Below, piece by piece: positions 1 to 4,833 of a DNA stretch of 5,045 nucleotides. The stretch is from assembly GCA_024699595.1 (NCBI GenBank), contig JAILPG010000138.1, positions 1 through 5,045 of the forward strand, given 5' to 3'. The translations under genes and the position numbers were made by a program. The stretch comes from Lachnospiraceae bacterium (GTDB lineage: Bacteria; Bacillota_A; Clostridia; Lachnospirales; Lachnospiraceae). The notes beneath the pieces were generated by a model. The model was not told the DNA's origin. It saw only the letters and a list, made by a program, of their open reading frames with translations, and ran no database searches. Every line of letters begins with the position of its first letter. The first letter of the stretch is position 1.

Positions 1-311
1 TCTCTAACATCTTTCCAATCTATGGAACGTTTTCCCTTAAACCTTATATCATTAATAATAACGATGTTGTTCCCGTCAACATCCTTTATAACCGATACAC
101 TCCTCTTACCTTTTGCTTTCCCTTTTGCAGCGAAAATCCCCTCAAATTTCATCTGATACCCCAACAGCCTCGGGATATATTCTGGCGGGGTTCTTCTTCC
201 TGCTTCCCAGTCTTCCAATGTGCGAACAGGGATACCCGTATGCTCTGAAAACTCTTTACGTGACATCCCTGTACTTTCTCGTAATTTTTTTATAGTATTT
301 GCTGTATCCAT
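1..311 (-). CDS. XRE-type helix-turn-helix protein (3' end outside window)
   Basis: Read on the minus strand from ATG at 311-309; 103 codons are visible before the frame runs off the left edge. Residues about 5-55 form an XRE/Cro-CI helix-turn-helix: KKLRESTGMSRKEFSEHTGI, then PVRTLEDWEAGRRTPPEYI, the usual 'xxT(L/I)xxWExGxRxPP' recognition-helix signature. A basic linker (KGKAKGKRS) leads into a second segment containing GNNIVIINDIRFKGKRSIDW. I have an impression of similar 'INDIRFKGKRSIDW' segments in mobile-element or phage-associated proteins of Clostridia, but cannot verify it. The start is supported by GAGGTG at 317-322, five bases upstream. The visible part has no frameshift. The protein is probably a DNA-binding regulator or an HTH fused to another domain; the family of the C-terminal part cannot be settled from this fragment. 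It is transcribed divergently from a strong rightward promoter and may repress it and itself. Confidence 0.85.
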   Translation of the reverse strand, partial: MDTANTIKKLRESTGMSRKEFSEHTGIPVRTLEDWEAGRRTPPEYIPRLLGYQMKFEGIFAAKGKAKGKRSVSVIKDVDGNNIVIINDIRFKGKRSIDWKDVR

Positions 312-320
312 AATATCACC

Positions 321-381
321 TCGCATTGCATGGTTATAGAGACAGCATACAACATTTCCAAGCAATTCGCAATGCGTGGTT
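321..381. promoter_or_regulatory. Operator-like pair of 15-bp direct repeats
   Basis: Two copies of TCGCAWTGCRTGGTT lie at 321-335 and 367-381 and match at 13 of 15 positions, with starts 46 bp apart. Each contains the near-palindrome GCA-W-TGC, so the pair can also be read as an 8-bp inverted repeat, CGCATTGC (322-329) with GCAATGCG (369-376). One copy abuts the ribosome binding site of the leftward HTH gene. The other covers its putative -35 box and lies 15 bp from the -35 of the rightward promoter. This is where an autoregulating XRE-type repressor would be expected to bind; binding itself is inference. Confidence 0.45.
344..372 (-). promoter_or_regulatory. Possible promoter of the leftward HTH gene
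   Basis: On the minus strand, TTGCGA (367-372) and TATGCT (344-349) are separated by 17 bp. Each matches the sigma-A consensus in four of six positions. The spacing and the position about 30 bases upstream of the ribosome binding site fit, but the match is only moderate. The -35 box overlaps one copy of the operator-like repeat, which would allow repression. Confidence 0.4.
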
Positions 382-395
382 TCTCGCACGTAGAA

Positions 396-424
396 TTGAA
401 AATCTTCGATTTATATGATATAAT
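396..424 (+). promoter_or_regulatory. Strong sigma-A-type promoter, rightward
   Basis: TTGAAA (396-401, five of six consensus positions) and TATAAT (419-424, all six) are separated by exactly 17 bp. Transcription would start near 431 and give a leader of about 50 nt to the ATG at 483. It is the best promoter in the window, yet the gene behind it is only a remnant. Confidence 0.7.
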
Positions 425-482
425 TTTAAAATTTTGGGCAGAAGAAACGTAATTAGAACTGATTTAAGGCGGTGGAAACCGG

Positions 483-542
483 ATGCAGTATAGTTACAAC
501 AAATTATGGAAGCTATTGATTGATAAAAATATGCTTGAATGA
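483..542 (+). pseudogene. Remnant of a small Cro/C1-type HTH regulator (HTH_26-like)
   Basis: ATG at 483 follows a good ribosome binding site (GGCGGTGG, 468-475, spacing 7) and a near-consensus promoter. It encodes MQYSYNKLWKLLIDKNMLE and then TGA at 540-542. This matches the N-terminus of the small (about 65-75 aa) HTH_26/YozG-like regulators, which typically begin 'M.(I/L)SYNKLWKLLIDK.M'. The rest of the helix-turn-helix is missing directly afterwards. A later stretch in the same frame, about 702-764, reads LKKLTRPICITILRIWG and then VKSEG. It loosely resembles the next part of the family (L..LTGIS..TL.KLGK.E), so the second half may survive in damaged form after extra DNA. The family assignment rests on recalled family patterns. 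The alternative is a real 19-residue leader peptide, but the family likeness makes decay more probable. Confidence 0.6.
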
Positions 543-717
543 AATAGTTAACGAGACTTTTTTGAGGGTATATTACGAAAGCACCTTAAAAAGGTCTTTT
601 TTCATGCCTTTGAAAAGTACAGCTTTTACGAGTTCTCGCACCTTTTTGCATATTGGTTCCTAAAGATGCGCAAACCTGATAGACGGTTCACGACTTCATT
701 GAAAAAGTTAACGAGAC
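534..717 (+). repeat. Imperfect 24-nt direct repeat, 160 bp apart
   Basis: Copies at 534-557 and 694-717 match at 21 of 24 positions and share the exact 11-mer GTTAACGAGAC (547-557 and 707-717). The first copy spans the end of the HTH remnant. The second sits where its continuation seems to resume, so the 136 bp between them could be inserted or duplicated DNA. The copies lack the exactness of a fresh target duplication. Confidence 0.55.
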
Positions 718-779
718 CCATCTGCATCACAATTCTAAGGATTTGGGGAGTGAAATCGGAAGGTCACACAAGGGGGTAA
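552..779 (+). other. Open frame of 75 codons without a start
   Basis: Frame three is open from CGA at 552 to TAA at 777-779, in the same frame as the HTH remnant at 483. It has no start near its beginning (the only ATG is at about 664). The translation is rich in F, K, R, Y and H (for example FFHAFEKYSFYEFSHLF) and I do not recognise it. Only its end (about 700-764) recalls an HTH_26 regulator. It may be chance, inserted DNA or a decayed gene; nothing supports translation. The rest of the gap between 320 and 946 holds only the regulatory sites listed separately. Confidence 0.2.
554..602 (+). terminator. Possible weak rho-independent terminator
   Basis: AGACTTTTT (554-562) can pair with AAAAAGGTCT (588-597) leaving one bulged G. 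A run of six T follows (597-602), sharing its first T with the stem. The stem is A/T-rich with a long loop, so it would be weak. It would end transcription from the strong promoter at 396-424 soon after the HTH remnant. Confidence 0.3.
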
Positions 780-794
780 TAAAAAGAAATACCG

Positions 795-804
795 ATGTCG
801 ACAT
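795..804. promoter_or_regulatory. Perfect 10-bp palindrome ATGTCGACAT
   Basis: A perfect palindrome in AT-rich DNA, about 90 bp upstream of the promoter for the peptidase gene. It could be a protein-binding site, but a single palindrome of this length may be chance. Confidence 0.2.
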
Positions 805-863
805 ATATTAATGCATATAGTTAGACAGATAAAGGTATATTATGATCTTGATAGAGGGAGAGA

Positions 864-889
864 GCGGATTTATCCGCAGGAATCCGACA
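864..889. promoter_or_regulatory. Operator-like inverted repeat next to the peptidase promoter
   Basis: GCGGAT-TT-ATCCGC (864-877) is an inverted repeat with 6-bp arms. The half-site ATCCG recurs exactly 10 bp on, at 882-886, so ATCCGCAG and ATCCGACAG lie on the same face of the helix. The last half-site overlaps the -35 box (884-889). The layout fits a regulator binding just upstream of the promoter, activating or repressing; the regulator is unknown. Confidence 0.4.
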
Positions 890-911
890 GAATATATCAA
901 TAACTTATAAT
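884..911 (+). promoter_or_regulatory. Promoter of the M13 peptidase gene
   Basis: A perfect -10 box TATAAT (906-911) lies 16 bp downstream of CCGACA (884-889), which matches the -35 consensus at four of six positions. Transcription would start near 918, giving a leader of about 29 nt that contains the AGGAGG at 935-940. Confidence 0.6.
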
Positions 912-946
912 ATTCGATCATGTGAAAAGCAAACAGGAGGATACCA

Positions 947-3118
947 ATGAAAAAGAGACTGATCAGCAGTATTTTGGCAATGACAATGGTGGCTGGTACA
1001 ATTTTTACCGGATGTGGAAGCACAGGGACTACCAACGTAACATCCAGCAGTGCCAATGAACAGCAGAGCACCATGACGGAGAGTGATGAAAACAAAGAAT
1101 CTGAACCGATAGATACTTCAGTGGAAACAACTGCAGCTGAAGATAAACCTGTAACTGACCGCCCCGGTGCAAAGTGGATTGACTCCGGGATTTACGGAAC
1201 CTATGAGGGTATGGGCGATATCAGCCTTAAGGATGATTTTGCGGCAGCCATTAACCGGGACTGGGCTGAGAGCGTAAAGATAAGAGCGGGCGCAGAAAAT
1301 GTTTCAGCAAGAACAGAGCAGACTGATAATATCAACGAAGCAAAGCTTGCAGTCCTGACCGGTGAAAAAAAGGATGATCAGGATCTGGCATCACTCCAAA
1401 ACTATTACGCACTGCTTACGGACTGGGATACCAGAAATAAAGAAGGACTTGACCCCTTAAAGCCCTATGTGGAGGATCTTATGTCCATTTCCTCCGTTGA
1501 GGAGATGACGAAATACTACTCTGATCCGGAGCGTAATCTCTATGGAACGCCGATGGTGAGTGTCTCAATTATACCGGAACCGCTGGATCCCTTTGTTAAT
1601 ATGCTGTGTATTCAGAATGTTTCTCTGCTGTCGGATGAACCCGATGACTATCAGGAGGGAGCCCCGGAAACCGAAGGACTTGCCATTAAGCACAAGACTA
1701 CGGTGTACATGCTGAAACGTCTCGGATACTCTGAAAGCGAGGCGAACGATATCTTTGATACTGCAAAAGGGTTTGAACGTAAATTCCTGCCGGGGATAGA
1801 AGCCATCATGGCGGACATTTCAGGAGACCCCACAAGCACGCTTACAATCGCAGAGTTTGAGAAGAAATACAAAAAAATTCATTTTGCGGATATCTTCAGG
1901 TCTTTAGGTTATGATGTCGATTTCAAAGGAAAGATCATGGTAGGGTATACAAAGATTGTTGACAGCTTTGATGAGAATTATTCGGATGAAAATATTGAAG
2001 GTATTAAAGCGTGGACGCTTGTAAATACACTTCTGGATTTCACGAAATACTGTGATTTTGAAACATATGAAGAGACAGCAAAAATGAACAGCTCCAAGAC
2101 TATAAACGATGCTGATTCCTATGCGTTGAAAGTGATGGAAGACACGGTGCCCTCCATGGTGGATCAGATGTATGTCAATTATTGCTTTGATAAGAGCATT
2201 AAGCCCCAGGTGGAGGAGCTGACTGATATGATGGTCAAAGCCTACCGTAAGATGCTTATGGAAGAGGATTGGCTTTCTGATGAGACAAAGGCGATCGCCA
2301 TCGAAAAACTAGATAACATTAAACTGCATATCTGCTATCCGGAAAAAGTGTATGATGTCAAATGCGATGCCATCGGAACCTCTGCCGAAGGCGAAACGGC
2401 ACTCAGCGCTATTATCAAGGGACGAAGATACTTCAGGCTGTCAGAGGCGGCTCCGTTATCCTGGAAAAATGACGGAACCTATTGGAGATATGATACGTAT
2501 TACAGCACTCTGGGGGCAGTGTATATGCCGCAGGATAATTCCATGAATATCTTAGCCGGCATCTGCGGTGGCGACTATTATGATGAAAGCTGGCCTTTGG
2601 AAAAGAAGCTGGGCGGCCTTTGCATGATAGTTGGCCATGAGCTCACCCATGCCTTTGATACAACCGGTGCCAATTTTGATAAAGACGGAGCCCAGACAAT
2701 CTGGTGGACAGATGAAGACGGAAAGGCTTTCCAGGAACGGGTGGATAAACTGCTCAAGTACTACAGTGAGCTGGCGCCGATGCCGCAAACTTCCGATGCC
2801 ACCTACGGAGAAGAGGGAGCGCAGTTGATTCAGGGAGAAGCCATTTCGGATCTTGGATCCTTAAAGTGCCTGCTCGCCATTGCGAAGGAGCAGGAGGATT
2901 TCGATTACGACACATTCTTCAAACAGATTGCCATCATTCAGAAGCAGGCACGTTATGAGGAAACGGAAAAAGAATACGTTGATACCAATGATCATCCTGT
3001 GGAAGCCTATCGTGCCAATGTTCCGCTACAGAACTACGATGATTTCCTGAATTTCTATGATATTAAAGAAGGGGACGGCATGTATCTTGCTCCTGAAGAT
3101 CGCATCACTGTCTGGTAA
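947..3118 (+). CDS. M13-family zinc metallopeptidase, secreted lipoprotein
   Basis: Predicted neprilysin/PepO-type endopeptidase that cleaves oligopeptides outside the membrane. Residues 1-22 are a lipoprotein signal peptide (MKKR start, hydrophobic core, IFTGC) with Cys23 as the lipidation site. A Ser/Thr/Glu-rich linker follows to about residue 70. The M13 N-terminal domain covers about 95-480, starting with DDFAAAINRDW. The catalytic domain covers about 500-723. The zinc site is HELTH (His564, Glu565, His568) with GEAISD supplying Glu631 and Asp635. His683 and Arg689 (NDHP..AYRANVPLQN) match conserved C-terminal active-site residues, and the chain ends in Trp as family members do. The length is usual for M13 plus a lipoprotein leader. 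The substrate-binding motif usually NA(F/Y)Y reads GAVY (523-526). The start is fixed by AGGAGG at 935-940, six bases upstream. It is followed 49 nt later by a damaged lipoprotein gene on the same strand. Confidence 0.95.
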   Translation: MKKRLISSILAMTMVAGTIFTGCGSTGTTNVTSSSANEQQSTMTESDENKESEPIDTSVETTAAEDKPVTDRPGAKWIDSGIYGTYEGMGDISLKDDFAAAINRDWAESVKIRAGAENVSARTEQTDNINEAKLAVLTGEKKDDQDLASLQNYYALLTDWDTRNKEGLDPLKPYVEDLMSISSVEEMTKYYSDPERNLYGTPMVSVSIIPEPLDPFVNMLCIQNVSLLSDEPDDYQEGAPETEGLAIKHKTTVYMLKRLGYSESEANDIFDTAKGFERKFLPGIEAIMADISGDPTSTLTIAEFEKKYKKIHFADIFRSLGYDVDFKGKIMVGYTKIVDSFDENYSDENIEGIKAWTLVNTLLDFTKYCDFETYEETAKMNSSKTINDADSYALKVMEDTVPSMVDQMYVNYCFDKSIKPQVEELTDMMVKAYRKMLMEEDWLSDETKAIAIEKLDNIKLHICYPEKVYDVKCDAIGTSAEGETALSAIIKGRRYFRLSEAAPLSWKNDGTYWRYDTYYSTLGAVYMPQDNSMNILAGICGGDYYDESWPLEKKLGGLCMIVGHELTHAFDTTGANFDKDGAQTIWWTDEDGKAFQERVDKLLKYYSELAPMPQTSDATYGEEGAQLIQGEAISDLGSLKCLLAIAKEQEDFDYDTFFKQIAIIQKQARYEETEKEYVDTNDHPVEAYRANVPLQNYDDFLNFYDIKEGDGMYLAPEDRITVW

Positions 3119-3167
3119 ATTTTGGGGTTGATCATTTGTAGCCCAATGGATTTTTCTGATTTAACAG

Positions 3168-3955
3168 GTGGCTTTTATAAAGAGAATATTGATTTCACTG
3201 ACATTGGTATCGGCTTTATCAATAAACCTTGTCGCCTGCGGATCATCAGGCTCAAACGAAACAACGGCTTCCGTATCCATAGAAGCATCGGATGTAGTAG
3301 ATGCACAGATTACGACAGAACCTACAACGAAACAATCTACGGAATCACCGGCAGAAGTGAACGAAGCGCAGGAGATCGGTGCTTATGAAGTGGTGCAGCT
3401 TGAAGTAGTTGATCCGGACGGTAAAGCTTCAACCATCAGTGGCTTAATAAAGAAGTCAGGGATGCCGGTGAGATAGCATATACCTATGGGGAGCTTTGCT
3501 TTGTTATGGATAATATATATGGCAACGCACCGCATTGTATATTAGCTGAGTCTATCAGGGATAAAGGATTTGATGCCACACTTGAAAGCTACAGTGACGA
3601 GACAAGGCAGGTAAAAGAACTTCTTAATTCTGATAAGACTGTTGATCTGGTATTTGGTACCATAATTTTGTCAACGATGTTATATGATGGCGGTCATACA
3701 GATCTTTCTACGGATATTCTCACTGACCTTGATGGGACAACGGCGTTCGCTGAACTTGGCAGGATCGTAAAAGAGGAACCCGACAATATAAGGACTGTTC
3801 TTTATAGGAAGTGGTACGGCGATTATATAAGTAAAATGGAAGCCAAGATGATAATCAAAGAGTACGGCAGTGAATTTGATAAATATCAGGCTGTTTTTGA
3901 TGAAGAGACGAATCTCCCTGTTCCATATCTATATCATTATTATGCTACATATTAA
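3168..3955 (+). pseudogene. Lipoprotein of unknown function, broken by a frameshift
   Basis: The first part starts at GTG 3168 and encodes a lipoprotein signal peptide ending LVAC (Cys24), then a Ser/Thr/Glu/Gln-rich linker, then IGAYEVVQLEVVDPDGKAST before a stop at 3474-3476. The next reading phase (one base back) is open from 3425. It reads LNKEVRDAGEIAYTYGELC and continues without a break through Met at 3506 to TAA at 3953-3955. The overlap (3425-3473) and the protein-like sequence on both sides show one gene of about 262 aa that has lost one base or gained two near 3440-3460. I see no standard slippery heptamer. There is no Shine-Dalgarno before the GTG, another sign of decay. I do not recognise the C-terminal domain, which is rich in Asp, Glu and Tyr and ends in LYHYYATY. 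It probably shares a transcript with the peptidase. Alternatives are a sequencing error, or the 149-aa second part being made alone from ATG 3506, with GGGGAG at 3488-3493. Confidence 0.7.
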
Positions 3956-3962
3956 GGTACAT

Positions 3963-4001
3963 CAATCAAAAAGGATCCCTCCATGGGGTCCTTTTTGATT
4001 G
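3963..4001 (+). terminator. Strong hairpin terminator
   Basis: A 17-bp stem (3963-3979 with 3985-4001) contains a single G-T pair and closes a 5-base loop. The GC-rich top (GGATCCC/GGGGTCC) is followed by TTTTTGATTG within the 3' arm. It begins seven bases after the lipoprotein stop and ends the peptidase transcript. The structure has A and T tracts on opposite arms, so it could also stop leftward transcripts from the operon on the right. Confidence 0.88.
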
Positions 4002-4049
4002 GTAAAGAATATTTCTTTATTGTAAGCGTCAAATAATAGGATATTGTTC

Positions 4050-4113
4050 ATGGGTAATGAGGCAGATTATAATGAGCTGACGAGAGTATGACGCAAAATA
4101 CGGAAAAAGATAG
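4050..4113 (+). pseudogene. Possible remnant of a very small gene
   Basis: ATG at 4050 opens MGNEADYNELTRV and then TGA. Shifting the frame by one base near 4080 gives REYDAKYGKR and then TAG at 4111-4113. The joined product, about 20 residues of charged, helix-like sequence (MGNEADYNEL plus REYDAKYGKR), looks more like protein than chance. I cannot name a family, and the ribosome binding site (AGGAT) is weak. It may be the fragment that replaced the lost 3' end of the neighbouring GyrI-like gene. Confidence 0.25.
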
Positions 4114-4125
4114 CATTTTACGTCA
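4089..4125 (-). repeat. Hairpin at the end of the leftward operon
   Basis: TGACGCAAAAT (4089-4099) and ATTTTACGTCA (4115-4125) form an 11-bp stem with one wobble pair in the minus-strand RNA and a 15-nt loop. It overlaps the stop codon of the GyrI-like pseudogene (4123-4125). No T-run follows in the leftward direction, so it is not a standard terminator, though it might stabilise the 3' end. Confidence 0.35.
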
Positions 4126-4356
4126 CTCATGCATCATAGCAACCGTAGCAGGCTCATCATCATAAGAACCGATATGCATACATTGGACGCATAAGCCTTC
4201 TTCAACTGTCAGGAACTCAACTTTGGAGAAATCCTTCTTTTTCTTTTTAGTCACTTCTTTCACCGCCCATCTGAAATCATCCTCTGTCACGATACCAGGT
4301 TTATTTGGGGGCATATAAAACTCTTTGTATTCTTTCTTGAAATCAAAAGCCACCAA
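4123..4356 (-). pseudogene. GyrI-like small-molecule-binding protein, internally deleted and truncated
   Basis: The 77-codon frame starts with DFKKEYKEFYMPPNKPGIVT, the N-terminus of the roughly 200-aa GyrI-like domain proteins (PF06445 superfamily). It then jumps directly to EDDFRWAVKEVTKKKKKDFS, followed by a segment with EGLCVQCMHIGSYDDEPATV, which belongs at about residues 120-170. The intervening part, about 80-90 residues including the usual '..VPPLEG.WW' region, is missing without loss of frame. The C-terminal 40 or so residues (normally after ..MHEY) are replaced by TGA. The positions are from memory of the family. The lost sequence makes up much of the ligand-binding fold, so the product is unlikely to work. 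The start is TTG at 4356 or GTG at 4353; the second gives the familiar MAFDF beginning. GAGAGG upstream serves both. It lies 3-6 nt after the restored VOC stop. Confidence 0.75.
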
Positions 4357-4359
4357 TGT

Positions 4360-4829
4360 TTACCTCTCTACATCCTTCTCTTCAAATGGTTTATTCCAGG
4401 AACCGATCTCGATCAGATTACCTTCCGGATCCGCAATATAACAGGTTCTCTGGTCTACGCTCCGCTCCGGTCGGCGCAGATCAGACGTCCACTGGACGTC
4501 TTGCGCCCCCATGGCTCCAGTTCGGGCTCTAATACCGGTGTTGCCCCATTCTCTATCGCATTTTTATAGGCTGCATCAACCTCATCAAAGGTGTCAACAT
4601 AAAGAGCAATCTCTGAATGACCATTCAGTCCTTTAACATACTCATACCTACGGCTTGTCATCTTTTCAAAATCTTTCCTGCCGTACAGCAGAAACAGCGT
4701 TCCGTCTTTCACAAGATATACATTGGAAGTATCCTCTGCTTCCTTGATCTCAAATCCAAGAACATCCCTGTAAAAGCGAATCATCTTCGCCATTTCCTCG
4801 ACCAATAACCCAAAACCATCCAACCTCAT
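4360..4829 (-). pseudogene. VOC/glyoxalase-fold protein interrupted by a 53-bp insertion
   Basis: The gene starts at ATG 4829-4827 with AGGAGGT at 4838-4844. The frame reads MRLDGFGLLVEEMAKMIRFY and RDVLGFEI, typical of the vicinal oxygen chelate (glyoxalase/bleomycin-resistance/dioxygenase) fold. GHSEIALYVD and EIENGATP-type second-half motifs follow up to ELEPWG. It then enters foreign sequence (RKTSSGRLICADRSGA) and stops at 4455-4457. Removing 53 bp (4453-4505) rejoins EPWG to QRTCYIADPEGNLIEIGSW, the expected VOC ending with its conserved Glu, and stops at 4360-4362. The restored product is exactly 138 aa, a normal family length. The present product is 124 aa and lacks the last strand and probable metal-binding Glu. 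The substrate is unknown. It lies 4 nt after the hydrolase stop and just before the GyrI-like gene, so all three are one operon. Confidence 0.88.
4453..4505. mobile_element. 53-bp palindromic insertion element in the VOC gene
   Basis: This block is about two-thirds G+C in a gene of around 45%. Its core is a perfect 8-bp inverted repeat, AGACGTCC-ACT-GGACGTCT (4483-4501), flanked by a second pair, GGCGCA (4473-4478) and TGCGCC (4502-4507), with a 4-base bulge GATC. The RNA or single strand would fold into a strong hairpin. The rest (4453-4472) has CGCTCCGCTCCGG. No transposase could fit in it, so it would be non-autonomous, like other small palindromic repeats (REP, RUP or BOX-type, or a very short MITE). 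No clear target duplication is visible; at most a few bases at the C-run. The exact borders can shift by a base or two. Confidence 0.7.
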
Positions 4830-4833
4830 AACA

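Noticed and set aside
113..295. 60-aa plus-strand frame
   Set aside because: It lies opposite the XRE helix-turn-helix gene, which has a clear domain and ribosome binding site; the plus-strand product has no family features.
381..641. Repeated 9-mer TTCTCGCAC at 381-389 and 633-641
   Set aside because: Short, without matching surroundings; likely chance.
808..1095. 95-aa minus-strand frame rich in hydrophobic residues
   Set aside because: It is antisense to the peptidase promoter, signal peptide and linker; the complement of the low-complexity linker explains its composition.
1651..2828. Several frames of 64-78 codons inside the peptidase gene on both strands
   Set aside because: All are out-of-frame shadows of a gene with a complete, recognisable M13 protein.
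3121..3150. TTGGG/CCCAA inverted repeat after the peptidase gene
   Set aside because: Only a 5-bp stem with a long loop and no T-run, so not a credible terminator.
3122..3388. 88-aa frame starting at TTG
   Set aside because: It overlaps the lipoprotein signal peptide and linker, which make sense in the other frame. Its sequence is arginine- and isoleucine-rich without a recognisable pattern.
3440..3476. Programmed -1 frameshifting in the lipoprotein gene
   Set aside because: No X XXY YYZ heptamer in the correct phase and no obvious downstream hairpin; mutation or sequencing error is simpler.
4617..4808. 63-aa plus-strand frame
   Set aside because: It is antisense to the VOC gene, whose family likeness is clear.
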